Translations under genes and position numbers: made by a program
The notes under the pieces: model-generated
Database searches by the model: none
Seen by the model: only the letters and a program-made list of their open reading frames with translations
Told to the model about the DNA's origin: nothing
Part shown: positions 38,706 to 51,300 of the stretch, piece by piece
How positions within the stretch are numbered: the stretch's first letter is position 1
Layout of the letters: every line of letters begins with the position of its first letter
Origin: Aporrectodea caliginosa
Lineage: Eukaryota; Annelida; Clitellata; Crassiclitellata; Lumbricidae
Assembly (NCBI GenBank): GCA_020284085.1
Contig: JACEVL010000058.1
Span: forward strand, 1,445,001-1,509,000
Direction: 5' to 3'
Length of the DNA: 64,000 bases

Positions 38706-39302
38706 CTACTCTATTAGGCAGTTGTCTACATGTTTGTTAATTTCTTCATTGGAAACGCCGCTAAACTCCCGGGAACAGATTGGGCAGTTTGCGGCGTTGC
38801 TCGTCTTCATCACAGATTTGCCTTTTAGAAACGACGACATTATACTCGATTGCTTGGCTTTCTTTGCCGCTGGTAAACTACCACTTGCAGATCGTTTCAC
38901 TACGCCAGATTTCGTCTTCACCAGAGTCTTTCTTTCAATTTGAACACTGCTTGTACTTTCGCCAGTATCTTTGTTGTTGTTACCTTCACACTTGTCTTTA
39001 TCGCTATTCTGCGTTGCTTCTTCGTCTTTCAGTGTTGAAATGAAATTGTTCTCGTAAACAGGATGATCATCAGATGCCGTTATCTTTTCTTGTGACTGGC
39101 TCAACGTCATTTCTTGTTTGGCTGAGGATTTTGCTTTGAAGAACTGAGTGATTGTGACGGGTGGGGCAGTTGCCTTCTGTTGGTATTTTGACAAGACAAC
39201 AGAGATCGGCTCTGCAGTTACTGGCAAAACTGATGGCGCTTTGACAGTTTTGTTTTCCGGTTTAGTTTCTTCTCGAACAGTTCCATTAAGCACCTGGCTA
39301 TT
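38706..39302 (-). CDS. Sbno: Sbno terminal exon: PIP-like motifs, NLS-like patch and UBZ4-type zinc finger
   Basis: A 198-residue tail joined in phase 0 to the preceding exon (acceptor TTTACAG before AATAGCCAG). It is low-complexity Lys/Ser/Thr-rich except for short motifs. [11 protein letters not shown] (39129-39161) resembles a PCNA-interacting box with Pro in place of Gln. [12 protein letters not shown] (38817-38852) resembles the PIP box of DNA ligase I, with Ser in place of the first aromatic. A basic KRS...AAKKAK patch precedes it. The last 27 residues form C-x2-C-x14-H-x3-C (38718-38786), starting CPICSREF and ending HVDNC, the Rad18/UBZ4 pattern that binds ubiquitin in damage-tolerance proteins. 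Vertebrate SBNO1/2 lack such a finger as far as I know. Confidence 0.85.
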   Translation of the reverse strand, partial: NSQVLNGTVREETKPENKTVKAPSVLPVTAEPISVVLSKYQQKATAPPVTITQFFKAKSSAKQEMTLSQSQEKITASDDHPVYENNFISTLKDEEATQNSDKDKCEGNNNKDTGESTSSVQIERKTLVKTKSGVVKRSASGSLPAAKKAKQSSIMSSFLKGKSVMKTSNAANCPICSREFSGVSNEEINKHVDNCLIE

Positions 39303-42300
39303 CTGTAAACATCAATCAATATTCGTTTATTTTAGAGATTACAAGCTGTCACAAATAGTCTTGTGATTACAGTTTGTATAACATAGTCTAGGTCCTGAGG
39401 AACGTAGTTTATTGATGGTCACGAACAGAGTAATTATTCAAACACAAGTCATATAATTCAGCCTGGGTATTGAATATGCAAAGGATACTTTTTGTTCAGT
39501 AGCTGAATGCAAGACAGTTAGTTGTAGTCATACATGAAAATAAACGTGAGTGCAAAACCGTCTAGTCTATAGTGCATGCCATATACATTGACTTTGAACA
39601 GAATACAATGGGAAGTTGTAGTTGAAACTGGTGCTGAATGTTGACTGTTGTGACATAATCAATTATAATCAGACATTTACATAGAGCTCCTGCTGGGAAG
39701 ATTCCTCAAAGAAAGTGACTATAAATTGACATATGCCAAGACACATGCTGCAATGGCCTGAAGAATAATGCTACATTTTAGCATGGTTCTCCGAAGTAAT
39801 GGAGGTACTGGTAAAGGAGTTACTAGTAGGGACTCTTCTAGTTGTAGTTGAATTGCTTCTTGATGAAGTCTTTGTTCTTACTGACTTTAACATCATTAAC
39901 ACTAGGACAAGAACTGCTTTTTGTAAGGAACTAAACAGTTTAATGACAAGAGTGTACTAAAAGTGACTGGGAAACCAATGCAGCTCGTCGTTAAAGTGCT
40001 AAAAGGTGCCAAATGAAGTGTCTGCATAACTACTGACTAATTGTAAATTTATATACGACCACTTCAAGACAGACTCATCAGAGGCACTCAGAGGTACTGG
40101 ACAGAATCACACAAGATCAGATGAAATCAAATTAAAAGAGCTTTAGGTTATGCAAGAATCAGTTGGAAGTAGTTGAACTGACCGTCGCTTGATAGAGGAA
40201 CTGTCGGCTGACCAGTTCATCGTCAGCTGCTTTCTCTGCAATTGGAACGAGGACCTGAGGATAACGAACGCCAATGATCCTCTGCCCATTGTCCAGCTGA
40301 GCCCTCACTACACGAACAGAACTCTCAGCTTTCCTGTCAAAAAATTCAAATAACAATCAGCATCTTGCTTCTTTAAACAATAAACAATTAGGAGAGAAAC
40401 CTCGTGTAGAGCAAAGGTTCACCTGATTCTGATCTTCAGTAGAAATACAGACCATGAAAAGCTGGCCTATCGATACTTTTGACAGCAAAAGTTTAACCTT
40501 TTCAACACGTATCCCGGCGCCGCGCCGGGATATCAAAACATGTCGCCGTACTTATCCCGGCGCGGCGCCGGGATATATAATATACATATGCATGTACATA
40601 AAGAATGATTTATAGGTTCTCCCAGTACTGCGGGAAACCCCTTAGCAGTGTACAGAGATGCCGTTGGTTGTCAACAAGTGCACCTTATAAAGAAATACAT
40701 ATATATATATGGCAAAAAATACATACATCTATGGTAAAAAAATACATCTCTATATTGGGTTGTTCCATGTTCTATTTTTACTTTATTCGTGTCTTTTTCA
40801 GATTATTTAGGGTTATATAGGCCTACATATATATACTTACACGTACCTATGCATGAATATATACACATACACATACATATATATATACACATATTCATAT
40901 AAATGTACATACACGCACATATATACACATAAGTACATAATTATATACGTATATTCATACACGCACATATATATACACACATAAGCACATATATATACGT
41001 ATATTCATATATATATATATTTATATTGTATTGTATTGTATTTGAACACTTGTTATAGCGCCCCAACCAGATTTCCCATTCAGAGGGCGCTCCCGACTAC
41101 TGCGCGCGAACGCTGAATCGGAGTTTCACGCCGAAGCGCATGAGCAATTGCGAGTGAAGGACTTGCCCAGGGTCCCTACGCAGCGACTTTGAGGTGGATC
41201 CGAACCTGCAACCCTCCAGCTGCAAGGCACCGAACATACCCCTACACCACCGCGCCCCAATTGTGATGTGTTGTATTGTGTGTTGTATTGTACTCCACGT
41301 TTATAATGCGACCGAGCCACCCGCAGTAAAGATCCGAGAAATTAATCTCTGATAATCCGACCCGACCGGAAGCGAACCTGGGGCGCCGGCGCAGCGAAGC
41401 GGGCACCAACCCACTCGTACATATACACATACATCTATGTACATATATATATATACATATATATATATACACTGTGAGCCATAAAAAACCGGGCCACTTT
41501 ATGTTTAGCTATATCTCTGTCATTTCTTTATCGATTTTTACACTTTTTGCATTATTTTAAACAGGAATCAATACTCTAAAGAGCAGAAATAAACATTATC
41601 GATTTAGTCCTACATGTATGCTAAACTTGTCTTGCGAAACTGAAGACACTAAAAAACACGTGAGAATCGATAAATGCTGCATTTTTACTACTTAAATGCA
41701 AACAATTCTTCAGTGCCTTTATTTGTTTAAAGTTTGTGTTCAAAATGACTTCCTTTTTCACGTACACATTTTGCCAAGCGACGTCGCCACTGATCAATTG
41801 CAGTGTCAATAAGATGTTGTTCCAGATCGTTCCAGACGGATACGAGACACTGCCGAAGTTCATCAGTGTTCTGAATGCGCTGTTGGTACACGCGCTGTTC
41901 CATAATGGACCAGATGGAATAATCGAGTGGATTTAGGTCAGGCGAATTGGGTGGCCACATCTCTGGCCCTATGAAGTATGGTGCATTGCGAGACAGATAC
42001 TCAATTGTTTCACGAGCCCGATGCGCCGGAGCTGAATCTTGTTGGAAAATGAACATGTCGCCAGCAATGTGGCGCATTTGTGGCAACAAATGTTGTGCTA
42101 GCATCACGTCTCGATAATATTGGCCATTGATTTTGGCTCCCGGGTCAACGAATATAAGCTCTGTGCGACCGAGTTTCGAAATTCCCACGGAAACCATGAG
42201 CGACTTGCTGAATGTTGTCCTGGTACGCAACAGACGGTCTGATGAAATCTGTTTCTTTGACACTGAACGAGGCATATAAAGACGATCGTTTTGAGTGTTT

Positions 42301-45300
42301 GACGGCGCAGCAACTGTAAATAACTTTTCATCAGTGAAGAAAATGAAACCGACATCCGATACTGAGAAACGCTGCAGCAATTGTCTAGCTCGTACCAAAC
42401 GAGATTGACGATTAGCGGTGGTCAGTTCCTGAGCCTGTCGTCTTTTTAAGCATTTCAGTTCCAAATCGTTATGAATAATGCGTCTGACCATCGTTTGTGT
42501 AAGATTCAGCTCTCTCGCGATTTGTCTGGTTGAAAGATGTGTTTTAGGCTTGTCTTCCTGGCTCTGAACCAATTCATTGACAGCGGCGATATTATCTTCA
42601 GTTCGCGACGATTTTGGCCGACCACTTCCCGCAGCGCGTTCAACTGAACCGGTAGTTCTCAACTTTCGCAGAAAGTCATCTAATGTTTTTCTTTTCCAAT
42701 TCTTGTTCGGAAACTCCTTAATTAATCGTCTAGAAGAATAATTTTTGCATTCCCGCAGATTTTTAATTAAAATTTTATCCTCAAAACTCAACATTTTAAA
42801 ATTTTAACTCAAATTTTCAACCATCAACTTTATTTACATTATGCTGCGAAACGGATATGACGTCATCCGCGCAAGTAAATAAGTAAATCGTAGAGATTTA
42901 ATTTTTCTTTCAAATGACACAAAAACTATAAAAAAATTTAAAATACCGACCGCGATATAGCTAAACATAAAGTGGCCCGGTTTTTTATGGCTCACAGTGT
43001 ATATACATATATACTCACGTACTAATGACGTAGTACGGCGGTTGCCACGGGCAACAGTAACGAAAAGGTTAAGCAAGAGGTGGCAGATAAGTGATCATGA
43101 AGTTGGTCCATATGATTTGACTTCTTCAAATCTAGCACATCCCGTTTAGTGTTAGTGCCCAGGCTTTCCAGTGGTCCAAACATTTGGAAAACAGTCAAAA
43201 TACTTGTAAAAGCATTCTGCTCCTGAACAATAAGAGAGACTGGCATAGACACAGCCTTCTTTAAAATATCTCTTTAGCCTAAATGCTCCAAAGGAGTTTT
43301 AAAATCCTGCTGGTATTGCTCTTGGAAAATTTTGCCACAAAATTGCAATGCCATTCTGCAGGCAACACCCTTCTCAGTTACCCAGATGTGGTGTGTCACC
43401 TGGTTCTGTCATTATCGAATACATACAAATATTCTCACTACAATCATCCACATCATTTTCCACTTGTGAGTTATCTTAACATATTCCATTATGTTTTCTT
43501 TCTACTTCTAATCACAACACACTTAATCTTTATAAGAAAGTATTAATTAAAAAACTTCCTTACGTGAGCTGCAGTTTGGTCGCATACTTAGCAAGTGTCA
43601 ACTCTAACAGCGCCATCAAACTCGTTGTTCCTCCACAGAGCAGGTGTACTTTGTAGCAACGCATTCCAACTAAAGAGCAACACAATTTATTTCACATTCA
43701 GTGCTAAATTCTGACATGTAAATCAGTCGCCATAGTTTCAAATAAAAGTAGGATAGATTATGAGAAAGTTCACAAAACAGCCACTCTGGGTTTTTGGAAG
43801 GAGACGGTTACATGCTGACAAAAACTTCCATGAAGAAAAAGAACCTAGACTTTGGACCAAAAAACCTAGATATGGATGGAAAAACCTAGGACTGGCATAC
43901 TTGCTGACAAGATCATGTAAAATCATCAGAAGAATGTATCACCATTGCAAGTGTTGCCTGATCGGCATTTTGGTCCGTGAATGCAGACATTCATGCTTGC
44001 TTCAAAATGGTGTTTCCAGCCAGCTTCTACAAATCAAACATTTAAAAACATTATCTAACTAAAAAACTCAGAATAAAATTTTTTGGCCTGAAAACACAAA
44101 TAAATATTTTTCCATTTGTCCTCACTATCATTATTCTGGTGCAACAGTATGAAATGTAATAATAAATTTACATAGAACCAGTATGGGAGGGAGTGGCCAT
44201 AATTTCCCTTGCTTTTAACATCACCATGTACGTGACAAAGGTATATTTCTGATATTTATCAGTAGACCAGTCAGCAGGCACCTGAAGTATTGGTACCTGC
44301 CTGAAGGATGGCATCTGGGCCGTGAATGCAAAACCAGACACCCAGCCAAAGACGCAAACAGAGCTAAGCAGACTGCTGTAACAGTCACGGACTCGTGGGC
44401 ACCCGGTTTAATACAGGCAGAGAGGTAAGGAGAGCGACAGGGAGAGATGGGTGCACAAGAAAGAATTTTTACTCCAGACATTTTGCTCTGCGTTAAATAG
44501 GCTAGTTTCATTTATTGCTTTGCTTATTTAGCTTTTGCACAGACAAGAGACACTGCAAACCCTCTGAAAAGTAGCCCACAATTAACCTCTATACACTGAT
44601 ATAACATTACACTAATCTGTGACAAACATAGCTAATGACAGTGAACAATTCTGAGGAAAAACAATGAACAATATTAACCTGCTTCGTCAATGCTCACAGG
44701 CGAATATTTACGGAGCAAATCAGTCAACTCTTCATCAAAAAATGACACACCGGTGCTTGGCCTTATAACAATAAATGAAAGACAATAGGTTAAAAACAGA
44801 TGGAAAATATTAAAAACCAATGCAATTACAGTAAGGCAAGTTAAATAAAAAGAGCAACATTGGTAAAAGTTTGAGCTATCAACAAATTTACGTATTCACA
44901 ACTACGAAAATGAAAGTAATTTCCTAAAATTCCAAAATAGTATGTAAATTATGGTTGTAACTAGAGTTGGTTTAAATATAAGGATGAGATAGACATCACA
45001 AAACTTTCTGTCACAGTTTTATGTAATGGCAACAACTAATTTCAACTACTTCAGACAAATTAAATTAACTGAAAAATTCAAGACTGTTTAACTAATAAGA
45101 GGCAACTTATTATTTGTTTTGCTGTAAATAGGTGCCAAACATATAGAAATTATAATATTATGCTACAATCCAAATTTCTGATCCTGTTTTAATTTCCACA
45201 GCCAGGATTTCAAAATTTCAATTGTAAATTTAACATCCCTCAAAAGAAACATAAAAATGCCTAAAGTGCCAAAAATTACTGCATAAATGTTCAATAGTGA

Positions 45301-48300
45301 TCCCTCACATATAAGACGACCAGGCAACCAGTTAAACTTAACAGCAAAATGCATATAAGACCTGGCAATTTTGAAAAGATGTGATGATCCTTCTTTTGGT
45401 GTGGCCAAGAGATATAGACGTCTGTTCCTGACTTCCCTCTGAGAACAATAGAAGCTGCTGTGCTTCCCTGGATGACCTTCAAGCCTTATCTTCGCTTTCT
45501 CCCAGCTCAAACCACGATCAACAAGCAGTGTTACTAATCTGCAACATATCAATACCAAGCAAAGTCTGTAATGTAAAGGTAAACACCGTAAGAAGCATTT
45601 CAAGCAGAGTTTTGGCAAAATATGAAGCATTTGTAATTGTAATTACGACGATTTATATAGCGTTGTTGGTAGCAAGCTACTTCTAGAACGCTTAACAAAA
45701 CATTTCATAATTGCTAAGTTTTTTAAAGATGCAATGCACAGAAAAAAGCACTTTTTCATTCTTAAACGTAAAGGATGACCAATAAGTTTACCTTACTTTA
45801 ACTCTAGAACCCCTCACACATAAACAATGCCATGCTAACTGAAAAAGTGGTTTCTTGATGAAGAAACAAACGCTACTCCAACCCTAAGAAGCAGGCGGTT
45901 CATTATTTACCGAGTAGGATTATTTTGTGACGATTTTGTCTTGAAGACTTCAGGCGAGTCGCCAACAACCTGAACTGAAGATGCTATTATGTCGACCAGA
46001 CCTTCAGTATACCTAACCATAAATAACATAAACAAGAACAATTTATACCGATTTATGCACCACATCAAAAAGAAATTACCCATTCAACCTCTCTAGACTA
46101 CACCAGGGGTCTCCAAAGTACGGCCCGCGGGCCACATCCGGCCCGCTAACGCCTTTAATCCGGCCCGCAGAACTCTCCTTGACGAAACAAACTAAACTGG
46201 GAAAATTGAAAATTTTAACCCGTCTGTACTGTGACATGCATATTGCCAAAATCCATGTCGCTGTTTGTAAGGCACTGCCTGATTGCAGTGCTTAAAGAGT
46301 ACAATATTCGGAGACATTATGAATCCATGCATTCATCGCATTATTCACAATTCACTGGACAGCTGCGCACAGAGAAATTTGTTTCTTCGGAGTTTTGGCC
46401 CGTGGAGCTTTAGAAAGTCAGCAATGTGGCCCCCCGCTGGAAAACTTTGGAGACCCCTGGACTACACAATCAAGTACATATAACATAAGTGTATGATAAC
46501 GTATAATGGTAATTCTATCTACTAAAGCATGGAAGTGTTTAACAGCCACTAACAAATTTATCGAAGATATTACTTTTCCAAGTGTAAATAAATAACTCAA
46601 TTAATTATTAATGAAAACAATTAAGCATTTGCTAATCTTTTAATTAAGGGCTAATGTGAAGGGACTGAAAAATGACCAATACAAGCAGCATACCTTCCTT
46701 CTCGTTTCGCTCCAGCAATTTGGCCATTGAGGCAACTGATAAAATACTTAAAAATCTACAATAAAACAACAGAAAACTATTCACACTTCATTCTTATATA
46801 TTTTAAAATGACAACTTGTTGTAATTTTGTCAATTTGCTCATTCTTTTTCACTCATTCAGTGCATATACATCACTCGGCTTCAAGGTATCTCTCGGGAAA
46901 CACTCCCAGCCTAGCCCCAGCAACTGAAATCAATCTTCAAGTGCTACTGAATATTCAGTGTCTAAGCTAAGTACTTTCCAGGCCAAAGAAAGAACTGCAA
47001 AAAACTGCATTGTTGAGGTGCATGCAAAGGGGAAAACGTCATTTCCAAACACCATCCATGCACATTTAAGATAGCCAACAGAACATTAGCAAACGGTCGA
47101 TCGAGACTCAAATCACAAACCATGATCTGATGATCAACATCAAGGCCAAGAATGCGGTTAAGAAATTTTCCGACGTCTCCTGATTCCTTATCTTTGACCC
47201 GGAATGCAGACGTCAGTGTTTCTGGCTCAACAACGTCCATTTTGTTAAGACATTCCTAAAAACACAAAAAATCATGCAAACAATATCATTGCCATCACTA
47301 CGTTTCATTCCCCTCCATATAACCACCAAATGGGTGTTGTTAATAAATGACTGGCAGGTACAGGTTAAGTTAAACACAATCAACCTCCATGAGTATTTCA
47401 ATGTTGAGCATCCACTGTTACACCATGCCCCTGTGTCCAGCAAGACCTCCATCCATTTGGGTCTGTAATGAGAGCCAATGTAAATGGTGTCTTGTATTAG
47501 GAATGCTGCATCTGTTTGCACCTCATTTAAGTGGATCCTTTGATCTATGGTCCATGATTCTGAATGTCTACACAGGTATATAAAAAAGTGCATACGCACG
47601 TTACAATTGCATCAACCGTCTTTCCAAAGATGCACCTTTGTCAAATGTTTTCCAACTTGAAATTGATTCATGGACCATGGTGAGATTCCTTTCTTCATCT
47701 CATGAGTTCTGGTATTACAATAAACTCAGCAGATGTAAATATCATATGCATGAAAGGAAGCATTTGACAAGATAAGGTGCATACTGACACTTAGACAGTT
47801 ACAAGAGAGAAAATGTGTGTACTTACAAGCATTTCGTTATGAAAGTTTGCAAGTTCAACAGAGCCACTGACAATGTCAGACAACTTAACACCAGGCAACA
47901 AAATTCTCTACAACACAGAAAAAGCAACGAAATTTAGCAAATAACAAAGAACAATCTTAATTAGCTGTGAAAATCTTTATAAATCACTTCATGCAGATAT
48001 AAATCAGTATTACAGTAGAATTATCGATTATTATTCTACTGATTCATTAATCATATAAATCTTGAGTTATGCAGGATTCGACTGCTCAGATTTAATCACT
48101 GATTTGTTGATCCATAATAACCTATGCCACTAAGTTCAACCTTTTGAGAATGCATATCTCTGGCACAACTTTTCATGCATGTGAAACATAGCAGATACTG
48201 GTGTTTAAAATTTTTCATGCATGTGAAACATAGCAAATACTGGTGTTTAAAATGTACTGCTACCGAAGTATACTACATCTAAGCTCGACAAAGGAAATCA

Positions 48301-51300
48301 CGAACATCGAAGAAGGCTGAATTATATATACGGTAATAAAGACCCAACACATATTATTATGAAACAGAATCTAGGTCTCTGTGGTCACATAAGCAGGACG
48401 ATTAAGGACCAAATTATAAAGGCTGAATTATAAAATAAGACCTAATACAAGTGATTAACAGACAGCACAGAAGCAGGGCTAGCAACATATGAGAGAAAGA
48501 TCAAACGCTTCATAATGTGATAATTGAAGGCACATCAGGAACAGGATGACCTTGGAATGAATGGCTCGATGACATACAATAGACTGGTGCAAAACAAACA
48601 TCTACACCTTGACTCTGGCAATGTGCAACACAAAGTTTCAAGGAAAATGATCAAAGTGACAGTGTAGCATACATCTACAAGCTTTCAGCCAATGAACACA
48701 TTGAACAGAGATGATGACGATGATGATAGTTCATAATGTCAGGCTTCAAAGCGAACCTTGGCACTGCTGCATGGAGCATTATGAAATATAGGTTACAGTG
48801 CATTGTGTGCCGTAATGCTTCAAATACATTTGGTAACTTGTACCTGACAAATGGCGCTGTACATAGACCGTAATGATGAACGACCATAAGGCGTATCGAA
48901 ATTGAATTCTCCTAGGTCTGCACCAGTGGCAGCTCTTCTGTCACCTTTCGTAAGGGCTCCTAAATAAAATCATAAACAAAATCAGCCTTCATTCTTTAGT
49001 TACTGTCAGTCAACTTCACTTGTAGATCCTTAAACATTCTGGTTTTATTCTGTTTATAAAGTAGAATAGAAATGACTTTAAAAGGGAACAAAGCTTTTTG
49101 GAAAGACTTCATATCAAGGCTTTGGACTGCATTTTAAGAACCTCTCATATATTATAAATATAATAAAATCTAGAAATTAAGACATGTCCTGCTAATAACT
49201 CACCAAGTGACTGAAGCCTTCTTGCTACAGCGGATGCAAATCTATATTCACCACCAATGTTAGTCGTCACCAGTTTATACAATGGACCACTGGACAGAAC
49301 AACAATTTAAGAGACAAATTATTACCCGTAAACATGTTTCAACTGCAAAAATATTTGTAAAAAGTCTAACAGACATTCATTAGTTGTATGATATCAGTAG
49401 ACAGAAGCAAATTCACTGTAACAGAACCCACATCAAATTTACAAGTACTATAACAAACCCTTCCTGTCTCATTTTGCAATTATGTGTTGATTAAATATAT
49501 AGAAAAGTGTGCAAATAGGTTCACAATAGTGGATAGCATGCAAGACTGTCAGTCAAAAGGTCAGCGTTCAAAGCCTCACAAGGTCATGAATCTGTTTTGA
49601 AATTTTCGTTCCACTTATTCCCCATGGGAACTTGGCTGTATGAATGCTGACCATGCACTATCAGTGGAAAGTTCACGTGGCCATGAACAACACTATTATG
49701 CCGAGATTAAGCAAAATGAAGTCATTTACACTTCCAACCCATGGCTGCCTCTCATGGCTACTTTACGAGACTGCTCTTCTTTTCTAAATGCACAGATGTG
49801 CAGATAGGTGAGAATTTCATGTATTTATCTAGTTTTTCACAATGCAACTCAATCGCTGGTATGTTTCAGTCCATAAGTTCCGCCTGTCATCTTTCTTCTG
49901 ACCTGGTTTGATTCGACCGATGAGAGCGACCCAGTTGTTGAACAGCCTTGTCGGCACTCCATGGCAACTCAACTGTCAGATGCACACGACGTCTCTGATT
50001 TCCTGCTCGACTGTCAGCATGAAGCGAAATTCCTGTAAAACACAAGAAACAAAACAATACCCAAATACTTCAGAATAAAAGGCAACTCAATTACGATTCA
50101 AAAAGGGCCAGTGACCTTAACTATAATTGTAATCACAAATTTATATAGAGCCTCTTCCAGAGACTTATCTGAAGTGTTCCTGAGCTGACAACACACAACA
50201 GTTGAATGGTTTTCAAACACTTCTAGAAAAGAGAAAGTAAGATCTAGGAGAGCAAGGTTAACATGCAAGTCGTTCCAGAAAGTTAACTGTCTTCCTTCTT
50301 CCAGTTCTCTGGTTTTAGGCAGGTTCATGCATCCAATGTTGCCATTCATTTTAAATTTAACTTGGGATAGTTAGGGAGGTAGTTTTCCGTTGCCTTCCTC
50401 CAATAATCCAATAATAGTCAAATAATGTAGAGTAGGTTCATTAGCTATAATCACAAGGTTCAAAGCCCACCAGCGCATGAATTTGTTTTAATTTTTTTTT
50501 CCACTTGTTCCCCTAGGGAACTCGGCTGTGAGTATGCTGACCATACACTGTCAGTGAGAAGATCAGCTGGTTAAGAACAAGACTGGCCACTCAAATACTT
50601 TGAAACACTTGTACATGTAAATCTCAAGGTAATTAAAAATTACCAATGAAGTTATTAAAATTATAAGATGCTGAATTTTTACTATTAAGTACTGAATACA
50701 TAAACTGCATGGAATACATTGCAGTAAATTTATGATCTGTATGGCAGCAACTAATAAGACCACACAGTTCTTTTAAAGATAAACTGTGAAGAGTGCAAAG
50801 CAAGTCATACAATGCAAATAGCCAAAGCAACAAGAAAATAAAATGGAAAAAACGAGAACTAACCTGTGCTGGCAGCATCTGAGATAATCGCAATCAGCTT
50901 GTGACCAGACATGAAATGGTTTCTCTAAAACGAAATGTTGTCAATTTACAGAATGAAATGCAATAAAAATAGGAAAAAGAACTAACCAAATCAAGATGAG
51001 CAGATGCATGTCTTATAACAGATGCAGTTTGATCACATCTGCAAAATCAGCTGAATTAAAAATATCATGAAATTTAAAAGAATCCATGCTTCTAATATTC
51101 GAATGTGGCCACTGAGAAACGCTGCACATGAGTTGGACACCCCTGATAGTTAAGCATTTTATTCATTTGGTTGTCGGTAAATGACCCCCAACCTTCGTAT
51201 GATTTCGAACAGTGGTGATTGTTACCTGGTGATCAATAAAGGCAATTCAACTTAATGAAAAGTATATACTCCATGGGAGATGAGTCTAAGCAACAGCAGT

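Larger units (their letters stand above)
40497..43068. mobile_element. piggyBac-like element hosting a mariner and a SINE
   Basis: TTAA at 40493-40496 and 43069-43072. The ends CCTTTTC and GAAAAGG are inverted. Just inside the left end are two 23-bp GC-rich palindromes (40510-40532 and 40553-40575). No piggyBac transposase is present, so it would be non-autonomous. The inside is filled with TATACACA repeats, a SINE and the mariner at 41470. Confidence 0.55.

Noticed and set aside
38706..39302. A separate RAD18/SPRTN/Y-polymerase-like gene
   Set aside because: No other domain of these proteins (RING, SprT protease, polymerase palm) is present upstream, while the exon joins in phase to Sbno.
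50989..51040. Cryptic minus-strand exon [17 protein letters not shown] between Sbno exons 51320-51485 and 50864-50924
   Set aside because: It has splice-like borders and an open frame, but its length (52 nt) breaks the phase-0 junction of its neighbours, and Sbno proteins have no residues at that place.
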